Shown: positions 14,101 through 24,658 of the stretch, piece after piece
Position numbering within the stretch: the stretch's first letter is position 1
Layout: each line of letters opens with the position of its first letter
Origin: Cololabis saira
Taxonomy: Eukaryota > Chordata > Actinopteri > Beloniformes > Belonidae
Assembly: GCF_033807715.1 (NCBI RefSeq)
Contig: NC_084592.1
Coordinates: 1-64,000, forward strand
Direction of reading: 5' to 3'
DNA length: 64,000 bases
Program-made: the position numbers and the translations under genes
Notes under the pieces: model-generated
Database searches by the model: none
Told to the model about the DNA's origin: nothing
What the model saw: only the letters and a program-made list of their open reading frames with translations

Positions 14101-16639
14101 CAGAAAATTGAAGGAAGGAGTCTATATAGTTGATTTGAATGACTCCTTTCATTATTGGACTCACCAAACCACTTACCTGTGTTTCAGGTTCAAAATGATC
14201 GTTTCTCGGTAAGAAACAGCTAAAAAGCGGATTTCTTTGAAAACACTGTTTTACCTTCTGATTTTTTTAAGGCAAGCTATTGAAAGAATGACCTCTTTCA
14301 TTATTGGACTCACCAAACCACTTTGAAAGTTTTCAAAGTTCCAACTGAGTGCAGCTAAATTCATCCGTGGAGCTCTGCCTCCATCTTGTGGGCAAAAAAG
14401 GAACTTCTCCCGGGCAGACAACACTGCAATTTCCCCCACTTTTCTGCTGATATTTTCAATTCTAGTGGAGTAAAACCAGTCAAAAAATATGCAAAAGGAG
14501 GGCCCCATCATTTCTAAGTCATTTTGATCATTTTTTGATTTTTAAATGTCATTTTAGACAAGTTGGAGGCATTTTAATGCAGTATCTCTGCTGCTTTTTA
14601 ACCCTGGCTGAAGTGCAATATTCTCCTCTTTTCTTTCATTTTGCCTAAGTAAAGCCAGGAAAAACATGTGCAAAAGGCAGGCCGCATCGTTGCTAAGCCA
14701 TTTTGATCATTTTTAAATTTTTAGATTGTGATTTTAGACAAGTTTGAGTAATTTTAATGCGGCATTTCGGCTGCTGTTTTTGGCTGAGTCTGGAGTGAGA
14801 TTTTCCCCTCTTTTCTTCTCATGTTTCTAATTTGGCAGAAGCAAGTGAAGGCAAAAAATGCTCAAACGACAAAGCCCATTTTTGAGAAGGAATTGTGTTC
14901 ATTTTCAGATTTTTACACTTTATTTCAAAACAGTTGGAGACATTTTAATGCTGTCATTCTGCCTTTTAGGCGAATGTGCAGTACCCCATTTTGTCCACAG
15001 TACAGCGCAGTGATGCGCTCCCGGTAATGGGCGGGGGTGGGGGGTGGGTGGGGCAGACCTGTGCTTCAGGTGCAAAATAACTGTTTCTGGCTGAGATACA
15101 GCTAAAAGCGGGTTTTTGTGAGAACACTGTTTTACCTTCTGATTTTTTAAGGCAAGCTATTGAAAACGTCAGAAAATTGAAGGAGGAAGTCTATATAGTT
15201 GATTTGAGTGACTCCTTTCATTATTGGACTCACCAAACCTTACCTGTGTTTCAGGTTGAAAATGACTGTTTCTGGCTGAGATACAGCTAAAAGCGGATTT
15301 TTGTGAAAACACTGTTTTACCTTCTGATTTTTTAAGGCAAGCTATTGAAAACGCCAGAAAATTGAAGGAAGGAGTCTATATAGTTGATTTGAGTGACTCC
15401 TTTCATTATTGGACTCACCAAACCACTTACCTGTGTTTCAGGTTCAAAATGATCGTTTCTCGTTAAGAAACAGCTAAAAAGCGGATTTCTTTGAAAACAC
15501 TATTTTACCTTCTGATTTTTTAAAGGCAAGCTATTGAAAGAATGACCTCTTTCATTATTGGACTCACCAAACCACTTACCTGTGTTTCAGGTTGAAAATG
15601 ATTGTTTCTGGCTGAGATACAGCTAAAAGCGGATATTTGTGAAAACACTTTTACCTTCTGATTTTTTAAGGCAAGCTATTGAAAACGTCAGAAAATTGAA
15701 GGAAGGAGTCTATATAGTTGATTTGAGTGACTCCTTTCATTATTGGACTCACCAAACCACTTACCTTTGTTTCAGGTTCAAAATGATCGTTTCTCGGTAA
15801 GAAACAGCTAAAAAGCGGATTTCTTTGAAAACACTGTTTTACCTTCTGATTTTTTTAAGGCAAGCTATTGAAAGAATGACCTCTTTCATTATTGGACTCA
15901 CCAAACCACTTTGAAAGTTTTCAAAGTTCCAACTAAGTGCAGCTAAATTCATCCGTGGAGCTCTGCCTCCATCTTGTGGGCAAAAAAGGAACTTCTCCCG
16001 GGCAGACAACACTGCAATTTCCCCCACTTTTCTGCTGATATTTTCAATTCTAGTGGAGTAAAGCCAGTCAAAAAATATGCAAAAGGAGGGCCCCATCATT
16101 TCTAAGTCATTTTGATCATTTTTTGATTTTTAAATGTCATTTTAGACAAGTTGGAGGCATTTTAATGCAGTATAACTGCTGCTTTTTAACCCTGGCTGAA
16201 GTGCAATTTTCTCCTCTTTTCTTTCATTTTACTGAAGTAAAGCCAGGAAAAACATGTGCAAAAGGCAGGCGGCATCATTGCTAAGACATTTTGATCATTT
16301 TTAGATTTTTAGATGGTGATTTTAGACAAGTTTGAGTAATTTTAATGCGGCATTTCGGCTGCTGTTTTTGGCTGAGTCTGGAGTGAGATTTTCCCCTCTT
16401 TTCTTCTCATGTTTCTAATTTGGCAGAAGCAAGTGAAGGCAAAAAATGCTCAAACGACAAAGCCCATTTTTGAGAAGGAATTGTGTTCATTTTCAGATTT
16501 TTACACTTTATTTCAAAACAGTTGGAGACATTTTAATGCTGTCATTCTGGCTTTTAGGCGAATGTGCAGTACCCCATTTTGTCCACAGCACAGCGCAGTG
16601 ATGCGCTCCCGGTAATGGGCGGGGGGGGGGGGGGGGGGG

Positions 16640-18480
16640 CAGACCTGTGCTTCAGGTGCAAAATAACTGTTTCTGGCTGAGATACAGCTAAAAGCGGGTT
16701 TTTGTGAAAACACTGTTTTACCTTCTGATTTTTTAAGGCAAGCTATTGAAAACGTCAGAAAATTGAAGGAAGGAGTCTATACAGGTAAGTGGTTTGGACT
16801 CACCAAACCACTTACCTGTGTTTCAGGTTGAAAATGACTGTTTCTGGCTGAGATACAGCTAAAAGCGGATTTTTGTGAAAACCCTGTTTTACCTTCTGAT
16901 TTTTTAAGGCAAGCTATTGAAAACGCCAGAAAATTGAAGGAAGGAGTCTATATAGTTGATTTGAGTGACTCCTTTCATTATTGGACTCACCAAACCACTT
17001 ACCTGTGTTTCAGGTTCAAAATTATCGTTTCTGGCTGAGATACAGTTAAAAAGCGGATTTCTGTGAAAACACTGTTTTACCTTCTGATTTTTTTAAGGCA
17101 AGCTATTGAAAACGTCAGAAAATTGAAGGAAGGAGTCTATATAGTTGATTTGAGTGACTCCTTTCATTATTGGACTCACCAAACCACTTACCTGTGTTTC
17201 AGGTTCAAAATGATCGTTTCTGGCTGAGATACAGCTAAAAAGCGGATTTCTGTGAAAACACTGTTTTACCTTCTGATTTTTTAAGGCAAGCTATTGAAAA
17301 CGTCAGAAAATTGAAGGAAGGAGTCTATATAGTTGATTTGAGTGACTCCTTTCATTATTGGACTCACCAAACCACTTACCTGTGTTTCAGGTTCAAAATG
17401 ATCGTTTCTCGCTAAGAAACAGCTAAAAAGCGGATTTCTGTGAAAACACTGTTTTACCTTCTGATTTTTTAAGGCAAGCTGTTGAAAACGTCAGAAAATT
17501 GAAGGAGGGAGTCTATATAGTTGATTTGATTGACTCCTTTCATTATTGGACTCACCAAACCACTTACCTGTGTTTCAGGTTCAAAATGATCGTTTCTCGC
17601 TAAGAAACAGCCAAAAAGCGGATTTCTGTGAAAACACTGTTTTACCTTCGGATTTTTTAAGGCAAGCTATTGAAAACGTCAGAAAATTGAAGGAGGGAGT
17701 CTATATAGTTGATTTGAGTGACTCCTTTCATTATTGGACTCACCAAACCACTTACCTGTGTTTCAGGTTGAAAATGACTGTTTCTGGCTGAGATACAGCT
17801 AGAAGCGGATTTTTGTGAAAACACTGTTTTACCTTCTGATTTTTTAAGGCAAGCTATTGAAAACGCCAGAAAATTGAAGGAAGGAGTCTATATAGTTGAT
17901 TTGAGTGACTCCTTTCATTAATGGACTCACCAAACCACTTACCTGTGTTTCAGGTTCAAAATGATCGTTTCTGGCTGAGATACAGCTAAAAAGCGGATTT
18001 CTGTGAAAACACTGTTTTACCTTCTGATTTTTTAAGGCAAGCTATTGAAAACGTCAGAAAATTGAAGGAAGGAGTCTATATAGTTGATTTGAGTGACTGC
18101 CTTTCATTATTGGACTCACCAAACCACTTATCTGTGTTTCAGGTTCAAAATGATTGTTTCTGGCTGAGATACAGCTAAAAGCGGATATTTGTGAAAACAC
18201 TTTTACCTTCTGATTTTTTAAGGCAAGCTATTGAAAACGTCAGAAAATTGAAGGAAGGAGTCTATATAGTTGATTTGAGTGACTCCTTTCATTATTGGAC
18301 TCACCAAACCACTTACCTTTGTTTCAGGTCCAAAATGATCGTTTCTCGCTAAGAAACAGCTAAAAAGCGGATTTCTGTGAAAACACTGTTTTACCTTCTG
18401 ATTTTTTAAGGCAAGCTGTTGAAAACGTCAGAAAATTGAAGGAGGGAGTCTATATAGTTGATTTGAGTGACTCCTTTCAT
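16640..18480 (+). repeat. Monomer-only block at the array edge
   Basis: About ten monomers follow the last complex segment without another one. Between 16983 and 17736 the motif ggactcacc recurs at 16983, 17172, 17360, 17548 and 17736, giving a clean 188-189 bp period. The last monomer stops in ctcctttcatt at about 18480, followed by unrelated sequence. Variants such as 'ggatatttgtgaaaacacttttacc' (about 18182) are shared with a monomer near 15632, so exchange with the higher-order part has occurred. Confidence 0.88.
16781..16819. repeat. Inverted repeat, 17-bp perfect arms, 5-bp spacer
   Basis: ACAGGTAAGTGGTTTGG (16781-16797) is the exact reverse complement of CCAAACCACTTACCTGT (16803-16819), separated by actca. 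The left arm replaces the usual tatagttgatttgagtg part of the monomer, so it is an inverted copy of the adjacent downstream monomer. Confidence 0.92.
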
Positions 18481-19120
18481 TTCATTACTTTCTACTTTGG
18501 AAGTAGATTTATAGAGGTGATTGGAATGCTGTATAATGGAATCAACAGTTATATAGGTTTTTGCATTTTGTAAAGGACATTGTGATTTTATCTGTGAAAA
18601 AGGTTATTACAATAAAGTTTATTTACTGTTTCAAGGTCACTGAGGTACTTAATTATAAAGGGTTCTTCTGGCTTTACCTTTGTTTGACATGGAAGACTGC
18701 ATAAATAGCAAAAAAACCTTTTTTCTTAAAAAAATGCATAAAAATTAACATACAGGGAAGTTGGAATCAGCAAAGACTTTGTGTACATCATGCACTGGCA
18801 TGATGTACACAAAGTCTTATTGGCCAATGCCAATAACAACATATAGCAAAAACATAAAACATTTGCAAATGCATTCATATCAATGCAATTAGTAACTTAA
18901 TATCAACCTAATCTAATGGACAACAAATTAAATCAAAATAAATAAATAATACAGAGAGGAGGAGTATATTAGTATAATATTCAGGGGTTTCCATCTTGAA
19001 CATTGTTGAGGTGTACAGGTATAGATTTACGTTTAAGATTCTTCATATTCTTTATGGATGTGATAAGGCTTTCAATCTCAAAGAGAAAAAGATGAATGTT
19101 GGAGGATGATTTGGCAATTT
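18481..19120. other. Unassigned AT-rich flank between satellite and LINE
   Basis: No coding potential or recognised family is visible. A polyadenylation-like acaataaagtttattt occurs at about 18610-18625. The string tttacctttgtttgacatgga near 18673 resembles tttgcctttgtttgacatggga near 23802, so part of it may be a dispersed repeat. Confidence 0.5.
18773..18818. repeat. Inverted repeat, 21-bp perfect arms, 4-bp spacer
   Basis: The arm at 18773-18793 (begins AAGACTTTGTGTACATC) is exactly complementary to 18798-18818 around actg. No longer element surrounds it. It resembles the other short-spacer inverted duplications in this part of the window. Confidence 0.92.
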
Positions 19121-19263
19121 TTTTTTATGGATATGGAATTTCCCCATCAAAAGTACTACTTCTCAAATACACCTTCTGGTGCCACCTAGACACATCATCA
19201 GTGTTGTATCCTGGGGTCACGGGGTGTTTCGGGTCTCACAACAGACACCCTCACCCAGGTGAC

Positions 19264-19899
19264 CTAGCCGTGGTGATCAAATCCTGGTTTGTGTCTAGGT
19301 AGCTTTTGTGGTCCACAAAAGCTACCTAGACAATGGATCCACAGCCATCTGGATGCCTTCTCTGCTGCGTCGGAGATGTTTTTGATGGCTTTTCTGTGCT
19401 GCAGTCCCTTCACTCCCAGCATCTTCAGTGCCCTGCTGAGAGACTGGCCGGCAAATCCTCTGCAACCGACCTCGATGGGGTTGCATCGGGTCCTCCATCC
19501 CTTGCTTCGGCATACACCTGCCAGCTCCTCATACTTGGCCCTCTTCCTCTCAAAGGCCTCCTCCATCCGGTCTTCCAAGGGGACAGTCAACTCCAGCAGG
19601 ACCACCTGTCTTGTTGACTCTGACACTAGGACCATGTCAGGCCTGAGTGTGGTCACTGCAATGCGGATCCGGAGCTGCCGGGGCTTCTCCCAAGCCCTAA
19701 CAAAGGCGATGTACTGCCTTGATGGTTGCTGGCCTTTACTGGTGGAGATCCCTGTACAGATGGCCTCTGCGATGACCTGCAGCACTTGGTCATGGCGCCA
19801 GCGGTAACGGCCATCACCCAGTGCCTTAGGGCAGCAGCTCAGGACATGCTCCAGCAATCTAGTCCTTTGGCAGAGGGGGCACAGTGGGTTCTCGGCCAA
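19264..19899 (-). pseudogene. REL-endonuclease and zinc-finger domain of the LINE (211 aa remnant)
   Basis: This is the C-terminal part of the LINE protein. Near its start it has a CCHC-type finger: CPLC, then LEHVLSC about ten residues later. It continues with RWRHDQVLQVIAEAI. The nuclease core is seen as RPDMVLVSEST followed by VVLLELTVP, the spaced acidic pattern of the PD-(D/E)XK fold, then a helix rich in E and K. In this LINE class the domain nicks target DNA to prime reverse transcription. It overlaps the preceding reading frame (19859-20749) in another frame, which indicates a frameshift. The extreme C-terminus is disturbed by the inverted duplication at 19292-19332. Plus-strand ORFs over the same DNA are antisense shadows. 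Confidence 0.82.
19292..19332. repeat. Inverted repeat, 20-bp perfect arms, 1-bp spacer
   Basis: TGTCTAGGTAGCTTTTGTGG (19292-19311) is an exact reverse complement of 19313-19332 around a single t. It lies near the end of the LINE reading frame and looks like a fold-back duplication added to it, since nuclease homology stops here. Confidence 0.93.
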
Positions 19900-21210
19900 G
19901 CCCCAGCGGAAGAGGTTGGACGGACTCGGGAGGACGACTGGATGAGGAACTTAATCCGGTGTGGCATAACTCTGTCCACGTTATCTTCCGGTCAGCTGCC
20001 TCCTCCCATCGGGTCCACGCTGCCTGCTGCCGCATCCCTACTGTCCTACTGCAGCGGGCTTCCTGCACCCCTGCTCGGACCTCCTCCTGGATCAGCAGCC
20101 GCCTTTCCTTCCCCATGGTCTTGTTGTACGAAGGTCTTGGGCTACTCCCGAGTCCCGCCCATCCAGAAGCCACTTTTCCAACCAGCTCGCTGTGCCGCAA
20201 GCGGGACTCAGCCTGGTCAACCGCCTCTTGAGCCCTCAACTTCCTGCTGGTCCTCACTTCTTTGCCTGCCGAGGAGACTTTGGTGTCACTGGAGTCTCTG
20301 TACAGCATCACCTCTCTTGATTGGGTGACCATAAACTCCTCCATCAGACTACTGAAGGGCACCTTCAGCTTGTTGTTCCTCCCGTACAAGGCGATGCTGC
20401 TGAGGCTTCGTGGAAGGCTCAACCACTTCCGTAGAAAGGAGCTGACCTTCCTCTCGAAGCACTCGACGGTGGTCATTGGCACATCATAGACCAGCAGTGG
20501 CCAGAGGAGTCGTGGCAAAATGCCATGTTGGTAGATCCAGGCTTTAAACTTTCCTGGTAAACCTGACTTATCCACTGCCTTGAGCCAGGATCTCAACTCC
20601 TCAGATGTTGCTTGGAGTGCTGCGGTGTCCTTCAGGGTGCAGTTGTAGATCTTACCCAGACTTTTGACTGGCTTCTCTCCCACAGATGGAATCTCGGTGG
20701 CCCCTATTGAAACGCGAAACCGGTCTGTAACCTTCCCCTTCCTCACCATCAGTGACCTGGACTTGGAGCTGGCTTAAAGTCCAGCTAATGAGGCGCTCAA
20801 GGCCTTGCAGGATCCATCTACAGCCCGGGACTGATGTTGTGGTCACTGTCAGATTATCCATAAATGCTCTGATAGGGTGCTGCCGCATACCTGAGTTGGT
20901 TAGTGGGCCTCTAGACTCCACTTCTGCCAACTTCACCAACATGTTCATGGCCAAGGCAAACAATATCACAGAAATGGTGCATCCTGTGATAATGCCCTTC
21001 TCAAGCCGATGGAATGTGGATGTTACTGTTCCAGAAGTGACTGTCAAACTGAAGCAGCTGTAGTAGTCCAGTATGACTTCTTTGATTTTTCCTGGAACGT
21101 GGTGTCGGTCAAGCGAGGTTTCCACCAGCTTGTGTGGAATGGACCCGTAGGCGTTGGCAAGGTCGAGCCAAAGGACTGCCAGATCTCCTTTGCCCTCACA
21201 AGCCTCCCGG
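19859..21210 (-). pseudogene. Reverse transcriptase core of the REL LINE, frameshifted
   Basis: Two overlapping minus-strand frames together cover the RT. The upstream frame (20652-21210) has motif A as [15 protein letters not shown], motif B as LEKGIITGCTISVILF, and motif C as RAFMDNLTVTT. A working enzyme needs two aspartates at motif C, so FMDN in place of F-x-D-D predicts a dead polymerase. The frame shifts near 20750, after which KGKVTDRFRVSIG and SLGKIYNCTLKD continue the family pattern in the 19859-20749 frame. The 5' continuation lies beyond the L2 insertion. Confidence 0.82.
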
Positions 21211-21214
21211 ATCA

Positions 21215-23125
21215 AGCCTCTCAGATATTTGTATAGAAATGATCTGTTTGAAGTCTTTCAGTCAGGGTTCAGAGTGCATCATAGCACAGAGACAGCACTG
21301 GTTCGAGTCACGAATGACCTTCTTATGGCTTCAGATAAGGGATTCGTTTCCATACTGGTTCTACTGGACCTCAGTGCTGCTTTTGACACTGTAGATCATG
21401 GCATTTTACTGCACAGGTTAGAGCATGTTGTTGGAATTAAAGGGACAGCTCTACATTGGTTTAAATCATATCTATCTGACAGGTTCCATGTACATGAAGT
21501 TTCTTCAGAACAGTCAAGGGTCTGTTATGGTGTTCCGCAGGGTTCAGTGCTAGGTCCAATCTTGTTCAGTTTATAAATGCAACCATTGGGAAGTATAATC
21601 CAGAATCACGGCATACACTTTCATTGTTATGCTGATGATACGCAGCTTTATTTGCCTATGAAGCCGGATGAAACAGAATCGTTAGCTAAACTTCAGGCAT
21701 GTCTTAGGGACATCAAGGACTGGATGTCCAGAAATTTCTTGCTTCTAAATTCAGATAAAACAGAGGTTATCATTCTTGGTCCAGAGCATCTTAGGAAGGG
21801 ATTAGATGGTGTTGCGATGGCTTCCAGTGCAACTGTGAGAAACCTTGGTGTTGTTTTCGATCAGGATTTGTCATTTAAACCATATGTCAGTCAGGTTTGT
21901 AAAATAGCATTTTTCCATCTCCGTAATATTGCAAAGATTAGGAAAATCCTCTCGCAGAGTGATGCAGACAACCTAGTTCATGCGTTTGTATCTTCTAGAC
22001 TAGATTACTGTAATGTGTTATTAGCAGTATGTCCAAGTAATTTGCTGAATAGGCTCCAGCTGATCCAAAATGCAGCAGCACGAGTACTGACAGGAATTAG
22101 CAGGAGAGACCACGTCTCTCCAATGTTAGCGTCGCTCCATTGGTTACCCGTAAAATTCAGAAACCAATTTAAAATTTTATTACTTGCGTATAAAGCCCAA
22201 AATGGCTTAGCTCCGCATTATTTGCAAGACCTGATAGTGGCTTATGTTCCTGTCAGAGCTCTTCGTTCTCAAAGTGCAGGTCTACTCGTAGTTCCTAGAG
22301 TATCTAAATGTAGATTTGGAGGGCGGGCGTTCTGCTATCAGGCACCACTACTATGGAACCAACTTCCAATCTGGGTTAAGGAGGCTGACACCACCTCCAC
22401 CTTTAAAACTAAACTTAAAACATTTCTGTTTAGTAAAGCCTTTAGTTAGTGTTTAGTACACCTCTGGCTGGTGTTGGTAAATCTCTAGGTAGTGTAAACT
22501 CTAGTGTGTTAGAGTCGCTCCTGTAGTTTCTTGTGCTGCCCCCCCCTTTTCTTCTCTTCTCTTTTTTTCCTCTTTTGTCCATATTGCAGCATCCTCTGCC
22601 GGTGGCGAAGAGCATGTCTGAATGCAACACCAGATCCTGCAGTGTGGAAGTGAGGGGGGCAGGGTAACGGCCCATTTTGGGCGGGGGAGAAGGTTCGTCC
22701 CTCAAGACTCCTCTCCCTGGCCCTTCCCCTTTTCAACCTTTCCCCGACCCTGCACCCCAACCTGGGACCTGATGATTGGGCCGGAGCTTCGGGAGCTGCA
22801 TGCTGGCCTGCAGTCCCCACCCCTGGTCATCCCGTTGCTGCTTCCACCTGCCTGCTGTGCTGTTGACGTCCCTGACCCCCAGTCTGGCCCTCGGCAGGAG
22901 GGTCCCCATTTATGAGCCTGGTCCTGCTCAAGGTTTCTTCCCTCCTAAAGGGGAGTTTTTCCTTGCCACTGTTTGGCTTAAGGTTTTTCTTCCACTAAGG
23001 GAGTTTTTACCTGCCATTATTTATGTAATAATTGCTCGGGGGTCATGTTCTGGGAATGGGTCTCTGAAAAGCGTCTAGAGACAACTTTTGTTGTATTAGA
23101 CGCTATATAAATAAAATTGAATTGA
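21215..23125 (+). mobile_element. 5'-truncated L2-clade LINE nested in the REL LINE
   Basis: The insertion begins inside the RT domain at about 21215 and runs through a stop codon at 22447-22449 and a ~680 bp 3' UTR to the tail ataaaattgaattgaa. The 3' UTR end contains gtctagagacaac and ttgtattagacgctatat, the usual 3' end of teleost L2 elements; inverted copies of this end recur at 23838 and 34411. A short duplication 'atca' (21211-21214 and 23126-23129) brackets the element. Only one nonsense change is seen in the RT, so this copy is younger than its host LINE. Confidence 0.88.
21236..22449 (+). pseudogene. L2 reverse transcriptase, one in-frame stop
   Basis: The frame reads through conserved RT blocks: [18 protein letters not shown], then motif [22 protein letters not shown], motif [16 protein letters not shown], motif C FHCYADDTQLYLP, then MSRNFLLLNSDKTEVI, VRNLGVVFD, SRLDYCNVLL, RVLTGISRRDH and the C-terminal WNQLP block. 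The catalytic YADD is intact. The only lesion seen is a TAA at 21574-21576 where a tyrosine codon would continue FSLYM; both sides are in the same frame. The N-terminal endonuclease is missing because of 5' truncation, so the copy is dead on arrival. Confidence 0.9.
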
Positions 23126-23129
23126 ATCA

Positions 23130-23365
23130 GCTGGTTGATGACTCCTGTATGCTTGATGCATCCTGGAACCTTTGGGACTCCCCCTTTCTGCACAGAGGTG
23201 TCGATGTACTTGTTCCTCAAGAGGAACTCCGTCATGCGCCGGGCAACAACACTAAAGAATATCCAGAATGGAGGGTCTGGGCACTGTGGGTTGACTCCTG
23301 GCCGGGCTCATCCTGCGTCTCACCAGGTACTTGACCTGTGCGTTGCACCACCTGCGTCCCTATCA
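23130..23365 (-). pseudogene. Upstream RT part of the REL LINE, beyond the L2
   Basis: The minus strand reads FFSVVARRMTEFLLRNKY, then IDTSVQKGGVPKVPGCIKH and TGVINQL, which continues into [11 protein letters not shown] on the far side of the L2 (near 21210). The segment upstream of about 23275 keeps only weak similarity and changes frame. This is the 5' limit of recognisable sequence for the LINE. Confidence 0.75.
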
Positions 23366-23660
23366 AACATTTCATTTTGGTCAAAGTTAGTGACATAGTC
23401 AATATTCTTCAGGCCATCATTTTGATAAAAAGTAACAATATCTTTCAGAGAGAAGGTATAATTTCTATGCACAAAATTAAATATATACGACGCTACCTCA
23501 TTCCAAAAGGCTGAGGTTTTGCTACATTGATAACATGATAAATTCCATGTACAATTTTGAAATGAACCTCTCCAATTTTATTTGTGACAGAGAATCTGAA
23601 AGGTATAGATCATGTTTTCTTCCAATTAATATCTTCAATAATCAATCTCCAGTAAAACTT
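23366..23660 (-). pseudogene. L1 ORF2 C-terminal fragment
   Basis: On the minus strand a short open stretch reads CSKTSAFWNEVASYIF, then LKDIVTFYQNDGLKN and IDYVTNFDQNEMF. The Cys-x-x-x-x-x-FW pattern resembles the C-terminal region of L1-clade ORF2 proteins. It directly abuts the REL LINE fragment. Between 23660 and 23837 only AT-rich sequence is seen. Confidence 0.55.
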
Positions 23661-23837
23661 TCCTCTTGGACTGACTCTATATTGTCTATAGAAAATATAC
23701 AATATATAATAAATATTACAATAATAAATAATAATGATACATATAAATAATAAATAATAAATATGTTTATTAGTGCTTTTTCCGTCAATCATACTTCCGG
23801 GTTTGCCTTTGTTTGACATGGGACGTTCCCATGATTC

Positions 23838-24326
23838 AATTCAATTCAATTCAATTTTATTTATATAGCGTCTAATACAACAGATGTTGTCTCTAGACGC
23901 TTTCCAGAGATCCAGAACATGAACATAAACATAAACATAAGGCAGGCGGAAGCAGCAACAGCAGACATCCACGTAGGCAGGTGGAAGCAGCAACGGGATG
24001 ACCGGGGATGGGGGGGGGGCCGGGAAACACAGGCCAGAATGCAGCTCCCGAGGCTCCAGCCTGCAAACATGCACAAAAGAGGAAAAAAGGGGGGCCGGCA
24101 CAAGAAACTACAGGAACGATGGACAAAAATGATAGCTATGAGATATTTATAATAAATAAAAATGGTAATGGAGAAGAGAGGCAGGGAAAAGGAGAGGAGA
24201 AGAAGGGTGCCCCCCTGCAGCATAAGCCTATAGCAGCATATCTACCGCGAAGCTATATTTGAGACTAACTATTATAGTTTTGTTCTATAGCTGCAACTAT
24301 GACTACTGACTCTAACACACTAGAGT
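23838..24326 (-). mobile_element. L2 3' UTR fragment
   Basis: It starts with (attcaa)n and tttatttatatagcgtctaa, the reverse complement of the L2 tail at 23060-23125, and continues through cagctcccgaggctcc to ctctaacacactagag, which matches 22494-22520 inverted. A ~140 bp segment (about 24120-24290) is not in the plus-strand copy. Confidence 0.85.
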
Positions 24327-24622
24327 TGTGTATTTTGTTTTCTGAAATTGTTAAATCTATGAACTTTTGGAATATAAACACAAAAAACACTAACGGTGCA
24401 TCTGAAATGCCATACTAAACAGTATATACTAAAAAGTATACTTAAGTTCGGCACACTTTTGAGTAAATATCAGTAGTATGCATTAATTCGGACGTACTAT
24501 TAAGAGCGCACACGTCACTTCAGGAAGTGACGTGTCACAGCAGCCAGGGCCGTTCCGCCCATAGGGCAGGTTAGGCAAATGCTAGGGGCGCCAGCATGCC
24601 AGGGGGCGCCATGCAACCAGCT

Positions 24623-24658
<36 letters not shown>

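Larger units (their letters stand above)
498..16639 (+). repeat. Eleven copies of the ~730 bp complex segment
   Basis: Copies lie at 498-1224, 1895-2627, 4637-5357, 5693-6420, 7280-8000, 8523-9244, 10099-10820, 11837-12554, 13078-13798, 14321-15053 and 15909-16639. Each opens with the near-palindrome CTTTGAAAgtTTTCAAAG, contains the shared block gtggagctctgcctccatcttg, and closes with gcgcagtgatgcgctcccgg followed by a G tract and the start of a new monomer. Two subtypes are visible near the 3' end: one reads gtgtttatttttag with gagcagttggagg, the other gtgttcattttcag with aaacagttggaga. The subtypes are interspersed. The copies at 498 and 13078 share a short deletion before the G tract, which suggests they are closer relatives. 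Confidence 0.92.
1..18480. repeat. Higher-order satellite array (right-hand end)
   Basis: The whole stretch is built from two alternating parts. One is a monomer of about 170-188 bp, recognised by ctcaccaaaccacttacc, gtttcaggttcaaaatga and ttttaaggcaagctattg. The other is a ~730 bp complex segment ending in a G tract. Successive complex segments start at 498, 1895, 4637, 5693, 7280, 8523, 10099, 11837, 13078, 14321 and 15909. Spacings of 1241, 1243, 1576, 1587 and 1588 bp recur, and differ mainly by one or two monomers. Copies look nearly identical, which implies recent homogenisation. The array continues past the left edge and stops abruptly at about 18480. Small ORFs inside it recur only because the DNA repeats; the monomer length is not a multiple of three. 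I do not recognise the family and cannot say whether it is centromeric. Confidence 0.95.
19120..23365 (-). mobile_element. Decayed LINE with restriction-enzyme-like endonuclease (R2/NeSL/Rex6 type)
   Basis: On the minus strand the order is upstream RT sequence (23130-23365), RT core (20652-21210), thumb and downstream region (19859-20749), then a C-terminal zinc-finger and nuclease domain (19264-19899). This arrangement belongs to LINEs that use a PD-(D/E)XK-like nuclease instead of an AP endonuclease. The 3' end lies roughly at 19120-19260, where a non-coding tail with ggtcacggggtg is seen. The element is split by an L2 at 21215-23125; removing that L2 joins cccggatca to gctggttgat and restores the RT homology. 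At least two frameshifts (near 20750 and 19880) and a damaged catalytic motif make it a fossil. The exact clade is not settled by eye. Confidence 0.85.

Noticed and set aside
428..17791. Many recurring 60-96 aa ORFs in the satellite
   Set aside because: They recur only because the DNA unit recurs, the monomer period is not a multiple of three, and both strands and several frames give similar lengths. No start context, codon bias or domain supports translation.
1..18480. CRISPR-like array
   Set aside because: The repeats are 170-188 bp and contiguous with no short unique spacers, and the setting is a vertebrate genome.
1..18480. Centromere assignment through a CENP-B box
   Set aside because: I did not see a TTCG....A..CGGG-type box in the monomer or the complex segment, and many fish centromeres lack it. 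Centromere function stays open.
10934..19332. Short inverted repeats as long-read hairpin artefacts
   Set aside because: Adapter-missing artefacts give long palindromes up to read length; here arms are 14-21 bp and normal sequence continues on both sides. Still worth checking in reads.
19289..20328. Plus-strand ORFs of 115-200 aa
   Set aside because: They are antisense to the REL LINE, whose minus-strand motifs (CPLC...H...C, RPD...ELT, RT blocks) are unambiguous.
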